This document shows positions 44,454 to 53,342 of a stretch of 64,000 nt of DNA, one piece after another. Each line of letters begins with the position of its first letter. Position 1 is the stretch's first letter. The position numbers and the translations under genes were made by a program. The notes beneath the pieces were generated by a model, which was not told the DNA's origin, searched no databases, and saw only the letters and a program-made list of their open reading frames with translations. The DNA is from UJ101 sp047975265 (GTDB lineage: Bacteria > Bacteroidota > Bacteroidia > Flavobacteriales > UJ101): contig JBKEDE010000013.1 of assembly GCA_047975265.1 (NCBI GenBank), positions 17,436 to 81,435 of the forward strand. The letters run 5' to 3'.

Positions 44454-45059
44454 TTTTATATTTATTCATTATTGCCTTAAATTTTAGTTGTGATAAAAAT
44501 AAAAGATTATCTAATTTAGAATGCAAAAACAATTTAAGTCTCTATGAGAGGAAAAGAGTAAAGAATGATAACTATTGCTTTAATACAATTTCAGATAGTT
44601 TAAATAAGAAAGGGGCTTTAAATAGAAATAAATATTATGAAATTAAAAATAATGCATCTTTAGATAATTTTTATAAAAATAATTACTATGATGAGTTAAT
44701 TAAAAACTTCTATCAATATAATTCTTTCGTAGAAAGGTATATTTTAGAAAATTTTAATAGAAAGTATTTAATACTTATTGGTCAGGCAAAAGGAGCTACA
44801 GGTATCGGTATTGATTATTGGAATTATGAATGTTTTCTATTAACTAAAAAAAGTGATGTTATAAAATTTTCTTCACTATCAAAAACGCCATTATCTCTAT
44901 TTTTTTAATCAGAAAGGTCAATTACGATATTTGACGATAGACGATAATTATCCACGTCCAGCCAGCGACTCTGTGGAATTAAATTACTATCCCGTTATAG
45001 GCTCTTTAGTTAATGAGAATAATGAAATTATTAATAAAATAAATTTAGATTGTAAGTAA
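44435..45059 (+). pseudogene. Lipoprotein gene interrupted by a T7-run frameshift
   Basis: The frame starts MVYKQVILYLFIIALNFSC, a lipoprotein signal peptide, and is open to a stop at 44906-44908 after PLSLFF. The other side of a seven-T run (44900-44906) continues in a shifted frame with NQKGQLRYLTIDDNYPRPAS and on to a stop at 45057-45059. Removing one T joins the two into a continuous protein of about 207 residues. Either the gene is inactivated, or it is phase-variable at the T run, or there is a sequencing error. No family is recognised. It may be the partner (immunity) of the truncated upstream gene. Confidence 0.7.
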
Positions 45060-45072
45060 ATTAACGTTTTGG

Positions 45073-45096
45073 TGATGCTCCAGACATGTTGTTTTT
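45073..45096 (+). repeat. 24-bp direct repeat, copy 1
   Basis: A sequence built on ATGCTCCAGACATGTTG, followed by a T run, is matched at 45501-45524 with three mismatches. The two copies flank the DUF4279-like gene. See also copy 2. Confidence 0.65.
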
Positions 45097-45162
45097 GGGA
45101 TATATACTTGTAAGATACTGATAAACAATTTATAATTAAATAAAATCTAAAGACTATTTAAA

Positions 45163-45495
45163 ATGACAAGTTATGTTTTAAAAATTAATACCGAACCAGA
45201 GCATTATTCAAAAATTTCAAATATTCTTGGAGTGAGTCCTACAAATAGGAAGGCATTTTGGGAGTTTTCAATAGATGAAGATAATGATTTGTATACTAAT
45301 TCAATCAACTGGTTCATGGATTTAATCGAATTGAATTTTAAGAACTTAAAAAATTTAGGAATTAAAAAAGAACAAATATCATTATGGTTTTACAAGCCCT
45401 ATCAAGGTGAATGTAGCATGGAATTTTCACCTGAAGAAATGAAAAGGCTATCAGATAATAATATTACTTTATGCATAAGTTGTTGGGAACTTTAA
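45163..45495 (+). CDS. DUF4279-like small protein, possible immunity protein
   Basis: A 110-residue acidic cytoplasmic protein beginning MTSYVLKINTEPEHYSKISN, with ILGVSPTNRKAFWEFSIDED. The spacing of the G-V-x-P and W-x-F/Y-S-I motifs resembles DUF4279, a family often found as immunity-type genes beside polymorphic toxins and in accessory loci. No membrane segment or signal peptide is present. It stands alone between two copies of a 24-bp repeat, which suggests that it moved as a cassette. The family call is moderate, the role is inference. Confidence 0.65.
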   Translation: MTSYVLKINTEPEHYSKISNILGVSPTNRKAFWEFSIDEDNDLYTNSINWFMDLIELNFKNLKNLGIKKEQISLWFYKPYQGECSMEFSPEEMKRLSDNNITLCISCWEL

Positions 45496-45500
45496 AAGGG

Positions 45501-45524
45501 TCATGCTCCAAACGTGTTGTTTTT
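45501..45524 (+). repeat. 24-bp direct repeat, copy 2
   Basis: A sequence built on ATGCTCCAAACGTGTTG plus a T run matches copy 1 at 45073-45096 in the same orientation at 21 of 24 positions. It lies 6 nt after the DUF4279-like stop and directly before a GC-rich hairpin segment. Confidence 0.65.
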
Positions 45525-45771
45525 CCACCCCTCCCCTAAACCACCTTTCTACAACCCGCATGTACAGGGTGTTTGGGAGAGGGTGCTACAGGGCACGTCA
45601 GGAAAAAACTTCCGTACGGGAGGAGCAAACGCTCCCTTTAGGAGGAAAAAACCGTAGGATAGGGGAAACGTAAAAAAAGAACAGGTTAAAACCACTGATT
45701 TGATATAAAATCATAGAATTTTTTATGTAAGTGGAAAAGATAATAGTCAAAACCCAAAAAATCTTTTTACA
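45525..45771. other. GC-rich, hairpin-rich segment before the oligopeptidase gene
   Basis: About 150 bases (45525-45680) are clearly richer in G+C than the surroundings and dense in inverted repeats. CACCCCTCCCCTAAACCACC (45526-45545) faces GGTGTTTGGGAGAGGGTG (45568-45585) as an imperfect long stem. GTGC(TACAGG)GCAC lies at 45583-45596, a CCGTACGG palindrome at 45612-45619, and GGAGC(AAAC)GCTCC at 45622-45635. No protein is plausible. It may be a structured RNA or a remnant of a mobile element. The last 90 bases are AT-rich and probably hold the oligopeptidase promoter. Confidence 0.55.
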
Positions 45772-47898
45772 ATGAAAAAGCATCTCATATTTAGTTTAAG
45801 TTTATTACTTTTGGTTTGTTGTAAAGAAAAGTCTATGAACTCAGATACAAAATGGAAAGCTCCTAAAGCTAAAACGATTCCACATAAAATCACTACTCAC
45901 GGTCATACTCGATTAGATCCTTATTATTGGATGAATGATCGTGAAAATCCTGAAGTTATAGACTATTTAAACCAAGAAAACGATTATCTGAAGAAAGTTT
46001 TACAGCATACGGAATCTTTACAGAGTACACTTTTTGAAGAAATGAAAAGCCGAATCAAAGAAGATGACGAGAGTGTTCCGTACAAATTAAACGGATATTG
46101 GTATAAAGTCCGGTTTGAAAAAGGAAAAGAATATCCGATTTATATCCGTTTTAAAGATTCTTTGCACAATCAAGAAGAGATTATGTTTAATGCTAATGAA
46201 ATGGCGGAAGGACACGATTTCTTTAATTTAGGTGGTATAAAAATAAGTGAGGATAATCGATTGGCTGCTTTTTCAACGGATACGATTGGACGTAGAATCT
46301 ATACCTTGCAGTTTAAAAATTTAGATACGGGAGCGATTTTACCTGATACTATTGAAAATACCACGGGTTCGGCTACGTGGGCAGCGGATAATAAAACCAT
46401 CTTTTACACGCGGAAAGATGATGCTTTGCGTCCGTTTCAAATATACAAACATGTTCTGGGAACAAATCCTTCGGAAGACACTCTGATTTTTCATGAAAAA
46501 GACGAAACCTATAATGTAGGTGTTCATAAAACAAAATCTCGAGAGTATATTATGATCTCTTCGCACAACACGGTTTCAGATGAATATCGTTTTATAAAAG
46601 CAAATGAGCCTGATGCTAAATTTATCACAATTCAGTCCAGAGAACGTAATTTGGAATATAGTGTTGAACATTATAAAGATTATTTTTACATCATTACCAA
46701 TAAAGATGAGGCAATCAATTTTAAAGTTATGAAAACGGAAATTGAAAAGCCTTCAAAAGAAAATTGGGAAGATGTAATTCCTCATAGGAAAGAGGCTTAT
46801 ATAGAAGATATTGAAATTTACAGCAATTATTTGGTGGTTGAAGAACGTTCAAATGGATTGGTTAAATTCAATATTAAAAAATGGGACAATTCAGAAGATT
46901 ATTATATGGATTTTCCGGAAGAGACTTATTCTGCTTATATTGGCTTCAACCCTGATTTTAATTCTTCTACTTTACGGTATGTATATAATTCTATGACTAC
47001 GCCTTCTTCAGTCATTGAGTATGATTTAGTTGACAAATCAAAGAAAGTTTTAAAAGAGCAAGAAGTTCCTGACCCTGATTTTAATAAAGAAAATTATGTG
47101 TCAGAGCGTGTTTGGGCAACGGCAAGAAACGGAAAAAAAATTGCTATATCCATCGTACGAAAAAAAGACACTGAATTAGGAAAAGATACCCCACTTTTAT
47201 TATATGCTTATGGTTCTTACGGAAATACAGTCGATCCGTATTTTAGTGTAGTTAGATTAAGTTTATTAGACAGGGGATTTGTTTATGCTATCGCTCATAT
47301 ACGAGGAGGACAATATTTGGGAAGAGAGTGGTATGAAGATGGGAAAATGCTAAAAAAAATGAATACATTCACCGATTTCATAGCTTGTGGTGAGCATTTG
47401 GTGACTGAAAATTATACTTCTTCCAGACATTTGTATGCTATGGGAGGCTCTGCCGGAGGATTGCTTATGGGAACGGTTATTAACTTAAATCCTGATTTGT
47501 TTCACGGAGTTGTAGCCCAAGTTCCTTTTGTAGATGTAGTTACGACTATGTTAGATGAAACCATTCCTTTAACCACCGGAGAATTTGATGAATGGGGAAA
47601 TCCAAAAAATAAAGAATATTATGATTATATGTTGCAATATTCTCCTTACGATAATGTTGAAAAAAAAGCATATCCTCATCTACTGGTTACCAGTGGACTT
47701 CATGATTCTCAAGTGCAATACTGGGAACCAACCAAATGGATTGCAAAATTACGTAGCTTAAAAGCAGGGCAAAATATTCTTTTACTTCATACAAATATGG
47801 ATGCAGGGCATGGAGGAGCTTCCGGACGTTTTGAACGTTTAAAAGAAGTAGCTCTTGAGTATGCTTTTTTATTAAATTTAGAACATGTAAACAAATAA
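45772..47898 (+). CDS. S9A serine peptidase, oligopeptidase B/prolyl oligopeptidase-like lipoprotein
   Basis: A 708-residue protein. A lipoprotein-type signal peptide (LIFSLSLLLLVCC) puts it in the periplasm. The N-terminal beta-propeller starts near HTRLDPYYWMNDRENPEVI (oligopeptidase B hallmark). The alpha/beta hydrolase domain carries the triad: Ser in MGGSAGGLLMG (about 563-573), Asp in GLHDSQVQYWEPTKW, and His in DAGHGGASGRF. Cytosolic homologues cut after basic residues; the exported form here may scavenge peptides. It has its own terminator and adjoins the accessory islet. Confidence 0.93.
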   Translation: MKKHLIFSLSLLLLVCCKEKSMNSDTKWKAPKAKTIPHKITTHGHTRLDPYYWMNDRENPEVIDYLNQENDYLKKVLQHTESLQSTLFEEMKSRIKEDDESVPYKLNGYWYKVRFEKGKEYPIYIRFKDSLHNQEEIMFNANEMAEGHDFFNLGGIKISEDNRLAAFSTDTIGRRIYTLQFKNLDTGAILPDTIENTTGSATWAADNKTIFYTRKDDALRPFQIYKHVLGTNPSEDTLIFHEKDETYNVGVHKTKSREYIMISSHNTVSDEYRFIKANEPDAKFITIQSRERNLEYSVEHYKDYFYIITNKDEAINFKVMKTEIEKPSKENWEDVIPHRKEAYIEDIEIYSNYLVVEERSNGLVKFNIKKWDNSEDYYMDFPEETYSAYIGFNPDFNSSTLRYVYNSMTTPSSVIEYDLVDKSKKVLKEQEVPDPDFNKENYVSERVWATARNGKKIAISIVRKKDTELGKDTPLLLYAYGSYGNTVDPYFSVVRLSLLDRGFVYAIAHIRGGQYLGREWYEDGKMLKKMNTFTDFIACGEHLVTENYTSSRHLYAMGGSAGGLLMGTVINLNPDLFHGVVAQVPFVDVVTTMLDETIPLTTGEFDEWGNPKNKEYYDYMLQYSPYDNVEKKAYPHLLVTSGLHDSQVQYWEPTKWIAKLRSLKAGQNILLLHTNMDAGHGGASGRFERLKEVALEYAFLLNLEHVNK

Positions 47899-47904
47899 GT
47901 CATA

Positions 47905-47940
47905 AAAAAAGAAGTTTACCAAAAAGCAAACTTCTTTTTT
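47905..47940. terminator. Terminator between the oligopeptidase and DUF3332 genes
   Basis: AAAAAAGAAGTTT (47905-47917) and AAACTTCTTTTTT (47928-47940) form a 13-bp stem with a 10-nt loop. It serves both convergent genes. Confidence 0.8.
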
Positions 47941-47962
47941 ATTTGAATGATAATACAAACTA

Positions 47963-48535
47963 TTATTTAGCAATAGCTAAGTTGTTAGTGCTAACAAATG
48001 TATTAATCATAGCAATTCCTTTTTCTGTATCGGTGTTGGCATCAATTTTAATTGCTTCACCTTGTGGTGTATAAACGTAGATGAATCCGTCTTTGTAAGA
48101 AGAAAGTTTTACTTTTTCACCTTGAGGAGTAACGGCGTTCCAAGATTGGTCTTCTTCTTGATATACCAATTCCATTTTTTCACCTTTGTTTTCACCTTTT
48201 AAAACTTCGATGGTAAATTTGTTTTTAGTAGCTGTAATTTCATACTTTTTCCCGTTTTTACGAACAATTTGTTTTTGAATTTCACCTTCTTTCATTCCGA
48301 TAGGATTAGAACCTGTCCAAAATTCGATCGTATTAAAAATAAGAACATCTCCTAAATAGAAAAGTGGGTAGATAGGAATAATATTTAACCCCCAAAAGAC
48401 CAAGTTGTTTACAAATTTATTATCTGATAATTCAGTATTCCAGTCTTTTAATCCATTCCACGCATTAAAAGAACCTAAGCAGCTAGTTGTTACAATAGCA
48501 GCTGCTAAAACCATTGAAATTGTTGTTTTTTTCAT
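47963..48535 (-). CDS. DUF3332 family lipoprotein
   Basis: A 190-residue protein with a lipoprotein signal peptide ending VTTSCLG. The following WNTELSDNKFVNNLVFWGLN and NTIEFWTGSNP are the conserved core of DUF3332. A hydrophobic stretch (IIPIYPLFYLGDVLIF) suggests a membrane-associated segment, and the C-terminal part has a repeated S/T-P-Q-G-E pattern (VTPQGEKVKL, YTPQGEAIKI). The function is unknown. It is monocistronic, sharing a terminator with the convergent oligopeptidase gene. Confidence 0.85.
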   Translation of the reverse strand: MKKTTISMVLAAAIVTTSCLGSFNAWNGLKDWNTELSDNKFVNNLVFWGLNIIPIYPLFYLGDVLIFNTIEFWTGSNPIGMKEGEIQKQIVRKNGKKYEITATKNKFTIEVLKGENKGEKMELVYQEEDQSWNAVTPQGEKVKLSSYKDGFIYVYTPQGEAIKIDANTDTEKGIAMINTFVSTNNLAIAK

Positions 48536-48588
48536 AATCTTAGTTTTTGTTTAAAATTTCATAATAAAACGTAAATATACATTATTTA

Positions 48589-49347
48589 TTATTTTAATAA
48601 TAATTTCCGTAATTTTTTCATTAAATTAGATGAATATACAAAATCTAATATATTTTCATCATTGGTTGTAAGTAAATCTTCTTTTGTTCCCTCCCAAACT
48701 TTATCTCCAAAACGTAAATAAATAATAGTTTCTCCTATTTCCATTACAGAGTTCATATCATGGCTGTTGATGATCGTAGTTGTATTGTATTCTTCGGTAA
48801 TTTCTGAGATTAGATTGTCAATTACAATAGCAGTTTTAGGGTCTAAACCCGAATTAGGTTCATCACAAAAAAGATATTTTGGATTGTTTACAATAGCTCG
48901 GGCAATGGCAACTCTTTTTTGCATTCCTCCTGATAGCTCAGAAGGTAGTTTTAGGTTAGAATCAGGTAATTTGACACGTTCCAACACTTCGTTTACTCGA
49001 TTTAACATTTCTTCAAGAGACATTTTGGTAAACATTTTGAGAGGAAACATGACATTTTCTTCCACGGTCATGTAGTCAAACAATGCACTTCCCTGAAAAA
49101 CCATTCCAATATCTGCACGAAGTTGTTTTTGTTCTTTAAAAGTCATCTCTTGGCTGGAGATCCCTTCGTACAAAATTTCTCCGGAGGAGGCTTCAAAAAG
49201 ACCTAAAAGACATTTTAGAAAAACGGTTTTTCCCGAACCGCTTTGTCCAATGATTAAATTGGTTTTTCCTTTCTGAAATTCAGCAGAAATTCCGTTTAAG
49301 ATTTGGACGTCTCCAAATGATTTATATAAATTTTTAACTTGAATCAT
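48589..49347 (-). CDS. ABC transporter ATP-binding protein, MlaF-like
   Basis: About 252 residues beginning MIQVKNLYKSFGDVQILNGI. Walker A GQSGSGKTVFLK (about 34-45), Q-loop VFQGSALFDYMTV, signature LSGGMQKRVAIARA and Walker B LFCDEPNSGLDPKT give a complete nucleotide-binding domain. The VFQGSALFD and LSGGMQKR features are typical of the MlaF subgroup. The start at 49347 overlaps the permease stop by one base (TAATG); an upstream alternative would extend into the permease. With MlaE it forms the energy-coupled core of retrograde phospholipid transport. Confidence 0.9.
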   Translation of the reverse strand: MIQVKNLYKSFGDVQILNGISAEFQKGKTNLIIGQSGSGKTVFLKCLLGLFEASSGEILYEGISSQEMTFKEQKQLRADIGMVFQGSALFDYMTVEENVMFPLKMFTKMSLEEMLNRVNEVLERVKLPDSNLKLPSELSGGMQKRVAIARAIVNNPKYLFCDEPNSGLDPKTAIVIDNLISEITEEYNTTTIINSHDMNSVMEIGETIIYLRFGDKVWEGTKEDLLTTNDENILDFVYSSNLMKKLRKLLLK

Positions 49348-50132
49348 TATCCGAGCATTAATTGAGTAATTACTAAATCTAAAATAATAATTAAAACAGA
49401 TGTCCAAACTACGGCTGTAGTTGAAGCTCTACCGACATCCAAAGAGCCTCCTTCAACAAAATAACCGTGATAGGATGGGACCGTTGCAATCACAAATGCA
49501 AATATGAAAGATTTGAATATACTGTAAAAAATATTAAAACTACTGTAACCTACTTGCAATCCTTCTATATAATCTACTGTAGCCCAATACCCTGTTATAA
49601 CGCCAATTAACCAACCTCCAAAAATTCCTAGTACAATACTTAACATAATTAAAAGAGGAAAACAAAAAATAGAAGCTATAATTTTAGGTAGAATTAAAAA
49701 ACTAGCGGAATTAATTCCCATAACATCTAAAACATCAATTTGTTCTGTAACACGCATGGTACCTATGCTAGATGAAATAAAAGATCCTACTTTTCCTACT
49801 AAAATAACAGAAATCATGGTAGGAGCAAATTCCAATATCAAAATTTCTTTGGTGGAATATCCGATTAAATAATCACCTAAAAGTACATTGATAGAGAGCT
49901 GATTACGCATTTGTAAAGCAATAACGGCTCCGACAAAAATGGCTACAAAAGATACAATACCGAAAGAACTGGTTCCCAAATCATGAATTTCTCTTATAAT
50001 TAGATCTTTATAAATACGTACTTTTTCAGGCTTTTTAAATACTCTTCCCAAAAGTAAGAAATAAGCTCCTGTATGTTTTAAAACCTTGTAAGTAAAAGAT
50101 TTTCTTTTTATGAATGAAATGATTTTTTCCAA
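49347..50132 (-). CDS. ABC transporter permease, MlaE family
   Basis: A 261-residue permease of the MlaE/YrbE family with five to six membrane segments. GTSSFGIVSFVAIFVGAVIA and EFAPTMISVILVGKVGSFIS are family-typical, and VTEQIDVLDVMGINSASFLI is the conserved coupling loop. It is coupled by a one-base overlap to the ATPase gene. The usual MCE-domain partner (MlaD) and the other Mla genes are not adjacent. A -7-like TACCTTTG lies on its strand at 50156-50163. Confidence 0.93.
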   Translation of the reverse strand: MEKIISFIKRKSFTYKVLKHTGAYFLLLGRVFKKPEKVRIYKDLIIREIHDLGTSSFGIVSFVAIFVGAVIALQMRNQLSINVLLGDYLIGYSTKEILILEFAPTMISVILVGKVGSFISSSIGTMRVTEQIDVLDVMGINSASFLILPKIIASIFCFPLLIMLSIVLGIFGGWLIGVITGYWATVDYIEGLQVGYSSFNIFYSIFKSFIFAFVIATVPSYHGYFVEGGSLDVGRASTTAVVWTSVLIIILDLVITQLMLG

Positions 50133-50237
50133 AAACGAAATTAATTTTAATAATACAAAGGTAATATAAAAACCTCCAAAAGTATAATTTTTGTATTAAA
50201 CAATATTAATCGTTACTTTGTAGCTTTTATTAATTTT

Positions 50238-50837
50238 ATGTTAATGAATAAACAATTAACAAACTTTTTACCCAAAGGTTCTGTTCCATTAATTGAACAA
50301 TGGGTTTATAATTATTCGGTAGAAATTATAATTTCTAAACCTCGAAAAACAAAATGGGGTGATTATCGATATTTTCCTAAGTTTGGAAAACATCAAATAT
50401 CTGTTAATAAAAACCTTACATCTGAATTATTTTTATTGACTTTAACTCATGAAATTGCTCATATGCATACATTTACAAAATATGGAAGAAAAATTAAACC
50501 GCATGGAAAAGATTGGAAATCAATATTTAAGAATTTAATTCTTCAAACATTTTCTTATTACAGTTTAGCCGTTCAAAAAAAGTTAGCCCAATATACTAAA
50601 AATCCAAAAGCTACGTTAAGTTCTCATCCCAATTTATTAAAAGAGTTAAAAGGTAGGAGGGAAGAAGAGCATTTTTATTATCTTGACGAATTAAATGATG
50701 GATCTTTGTTTATAATCAATCAAAAAATATTGAAAAAAGGTATATTAAAACGAACACGTTATCTTTGTGAAGAATATCAATCCGAACGGAAATATTTGGT
50801 TAATCGTGCAGTTCAAGTAGAAAAATATGAAATTTAA
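50238..50837 (+). CDS. SprT-like zinc-binding protein
   Basis: A 199-residue protein with the SprT-type metalloprotease motif LTHEIAHMHT (about 75-84, HExxH) and a zinc-ribbon-free C-terminal part. WKSIFKNLI follows the conserved histidine-glycine (KPHGKDW) as in SprT. It lacks a signal peptide and is expected in the cytoplasm. Proteins of this type are transcription-elongation or DNA-repair associated in some organisms, but its role here is unknown. An alternative start six nt downstream (second ATG) is possible. It is followed 3 nt later by the mannose-1-phosphate guanylyltransferase gene. Confidence 0.88.
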   Translation: MLMNKQLTNFLPKGSVPLIEQWVYNYSVEIIISKPRKTKWGDYRYFPKFGKHQISVNKNLTSELFLLTLTHEIAHMHTFTKYGRKIKPHGKDWKSIFKNLILQTFSYYSLAVQKKLAQYTKNPKATLSSHPNLLKELKGRREEEHFYYLDELNDGSLFIINQKILKKGILKRTRYLCEEYQSERKYLVNRAVQVEKYEI

Positions 50838-50840
50838 TTA

Positions 50841-51911
50841 ATGGAGAATCATTACGCAGTTATTATGGCAGGAGGAGTAGGTTCAAGGTTTTGGCCTGCC
50901 AGCACAGAAGAACAACCTAAACAGTTCCATGATTTTTTAGGAACGGGAAGAACATTGTTGCAGCAAACTTATGATCGTTTATCAAAAGTAGTTCCTCAAG
51001 AAAATATTTATTTTGTAATTAATGAAAAATATAAGGATTTGGTAATGAGTCAAATACCAAAAACAACCATTCGTCATTTGATTATGGAACCGACAGCGAT
51101 GAATACCGCTCCTTGTATTGCTTATGCTTCGTATAAAATTCATGCTAAAAATCCCAAAGCAAAATTATTCATAGCTCCTTCAGATCATTTGATTATATTT
51201 CAAGATGAATTTGTACGAATCGCTAAAATAGCTTTAAAAGAAGCTGAAAAAGAAAATCATTTGATTACATTGGGAATACAACCCAACCGACCGGAAACCG
51301 GTTTTGGTTATATTCAATATGAGTTTTCTGAAAAACGGGTTAAAAAAGTTAAACAATTTACCGAGAAGCCGGAACTAAAAACAGCAAGAGAATTTTTACG
51401 GTCAGGAGATTATTTATGGAATTCCGGTATGTTTATTTGGAGTACGCAATCCATTATAAAGTCGTTTGAAACTTTAGCCCCTAGTTTACATACGGTATTT
51501 TCAAAAGCTCGTAATATTTATTTTACAGATCAAGAAGAAAAATATATAAAAAAAGAATATCCTAAAGTGAGAAAAGATTCCATTGATTATGCCATTATGG
51601 AAAAATCCAATCATGTTTTTGTGATCCCTTCATCTTTTGGGTGGAGTGATTTGGGTACGTGGAACTCGATTTATGATCATTTGGAAAAAGATGAAAATAA
51701 AAATGCTATAAGAGGAAATGTTTTAACTTATAACACAAAAGATTCACTTATTGTAGGAAATTCTGATAAAGTAACTGTAATAGAAGGATTAAAAGATTAT
51801 TTTATAGTAGATACAGATGAAGTTTTGGTTATCTGCAAAAAAGAAAATGCACAAGATGTAAAGTTGTACGTAAATGATGTACGCAAAAATTTCAGAAAAA
51901 AATTTATATAA
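50841..51911 (+). CDS. Mannose-1-phosphate guanylyltransferase
   Basis: A 356-residue nucleotidyltransferase. The N-terminal AVIMAGGVGSRFWPAS is the GDP-mannose pyrophosphorylase signature, the PKQFHDFLG motif has the reactive lysine, and the FIAPSDHLI block and FTEKPEL motif follow. It lacks the phosphomannose isomerase extension of the longer bifunctional AlgA/ManC proteins. It makes GDP-mannose for glycans. It begins 3 nt after the SprT-like gene and is followed 11 nt later by a DUF389 gene, so three unrelated genes may share one transcript. Confidence 0.93.
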   Translation: MENHYAVIMAGGVGSRFWPASTEEQPKQFHDFLGTGRTLLQQTYDRLSKVVPQENIYFVINEKYKDLVMSQIPKTTIRHLIMEPTAMNTAPCIAYASYKIHAKNPKAKLFIAPSDHLIIFQDEFVRIAKIALKEAEKENHLITLGIQPNRPETGFGYIQYEFSEKRVKKVKQFTEKPELKTAREFLRSGDYLWNSGMFIWSTQSIIKSFETLAPSLHTVFSKARNIYFTDQEEKYIKKEYPKVRKDSIDYAIMEKSNHVFVIPSSFGWSDLGTWNSIYDHLEKDENKNAIRGNVLTYNTKDSLIVGNSDKVTVIEGLKDYFIVDTDEVLVICKKENAQDVKLYVNDVRKNFRKKFI

Positions 51912-51922
51912 TTTAAACAAAA

Positions 51923-53335
51923 ATGGAAGATAGTAATAAAGAAAACATACAACCTGAAGTAAAAATTTTCACAGCAGAATTTTTCAAAGGAATTTTAGAT
52001 ATTACCAAAGGGGTCTCAAAGCCCAAAGCGGTAGAGGAAATTGAAAGTAGTATTAGTTTCCGTGGTCATCAGGCATGGATTTTAGTCTTTTCCATATTAA
52101 TTGCATCCATCGGATTAAGTGCTGATTCTCCGGCAGTTGTTATCGGAGCCATGTTAATCTCTCCTTTAATGGGTCCTATTGTAGGAGTCGGTTATTCTAT
52201 TGGTGTTAATGATTTTGAAATATTGAGAAGATCTTTGATGAATCTGCTTATTATGGTTGTAATTTCTTTAATCACATCGTATATTTATTTTTACTTAAAC
52301 TCTTTTAGTGAATTAAATCCTACAAAAGAGTTATTGGCAAGAACTTACCCTACTATTTTGGATGTATTTATAGCAACTTTTGGTGGATTGGCGGGAGCTG
52401 TTGCTTTAACACGAAAATCGAAAGGTAATGCTGTTCCTGGTGTAGCGATTGCCACAGCTTTAATGCCTCCTTTGTGTACTGCCGGCTATGGATTGGCTAT
52501 TGGAAATTATGCTTATTTCGGAGGTGCAATCTATCTTTTCTTTATCAATTCAGTTTTTATAGCTTTAACTACCTTGTTGATTATTAAAATTTTAAGATTT
52601 CCTTTGGCAAAGTATCAAGAGGCTGTTAAAAGAAGAAGAACCAACATTGTTATCACCTTAATCGCTGTCGTAACGATTGTTCCGAGTGCTTTCTTTTTTA
52701 TAAGTGCTTTACGGGAAAGTATTTTTAAAACACAGGCTGTAAAATTTATTAATAATGAAATGATTAGAGATCTTCCAAAAAGTAACTTTATTTACGATAC
52801 AGATAAGGATTTTAAATATAATAAAGATTCTGTCAGTTATGTAACGGTTTGGAATTCGGGCGAACGAGTTTCTGAAGATATGATTACCATGTGGAATCAT
52901 AAAATAAAAAAGGAACCTTATGAACAGAATATACAATTTTTAATTCGCCAAGATAAAGATGTAGAACAGCAATTGAGCCAGATGAAAGAAGGTGTAATTC
53001 AAGAATTAATCTTTGACCAAAAAAATACCATAGCACAAAAAGATTCATTAATTGAAGTTTTAAGAAAAGAAATGTCAAACCGAAAAAATGTAGAAAAAAA
53101 TGACTTTCCAACCGTTTCGGAAAAAGCAAAAGCACTATTTCCTAATTTAGATTATTTTGGGTATGCAATGCTACACGAAACCAATTTTGAACAAAAATCA
53201 GCTAACCTGCCAACCGTTATCATTTCTTGGAAAGAAAATACACCGTTGGAGCTGAAAAAAGAAAATAATGAAAAACTCAAAAAATGGTTAAAAGTAGAAT
53301 TAAAGGTTAATACGCTTCAAATAATTGAAAATTAA
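51923..53335 (+). CDS. DUF389 family membrane protein
   Basis: A 470-residue protein with about six membrane segments in its first 260 residues. ASIGLSADSPAVVIGAMLIS with SPLMGPIVGVGY and a later GNAVPGVAIATALMPPLCTA are the strongly conserved blocks of the DUF389/TIGR00341 family. The C-terminal ~210 residues are soluble and partly coiled (QLSQMKEGVIQELIFDQKNT). The function is unknown; such proteins are sometimes speculated to be transporters. Its 3' end overlaps the upstream alternative start of the M15 peptidase gene. Confidence 0.87.
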   Translation: MEDSNKENIQPEVKIFTAEFFKGILDITKGVSKPKAVEEIESSISFRGHQAWILVFSILIASIGLSADSPAVVIGAMLISPLMGPIVGVGYSIGVNDFEILRRSLMNLLIMVVISLITSYIYFYLNSFSELNPTKELLARTYPTILDVFIATFGGLAGAVALTRKSKGNAVPGVAIATALMPPLCTAGYGLAIGNYAYFGGAIYLFFINSVFIALTTLLIIKILRFPLAKYQEAVKRRRTNIVITLIAVVTIVPSAFFFISALRESIFKTQAVKFINNEMIRDLPKSNFIYDTDKDFKYNKDSVSYVTVWNSGERVSEDMITMWNHKIKKEPYEQNIQFLIRQDKDVEQQLSQMKEGVIQELIFDQKNTIAQKDSLIEVLRKEMSNRKNVEKNDFPTVSEKAKALFPNLDYFGYAMLHETNFEQKSANLPTVIISWKENTPLELKKENNEKLKKWLKVELKVNTLQIIEN

Positions 53336-53342
53336 GTTGGAA

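Noticed and set aside
45525..45680. Group II intron 3' end (domain V) in the GC-rich segment
   Set aside because: The stems and loops do not match the conserved domain V pattern (no GAAA-loop 34-nt hairpin with an AGC triad), and no reverse transcriptase is nearby.
45598..45783. A minus-strand 61-codon frame in the GC-rich segment
   Set aside because: It overlaps the hairpin region and the start of the oligopeptidase gene, with no supporting features.
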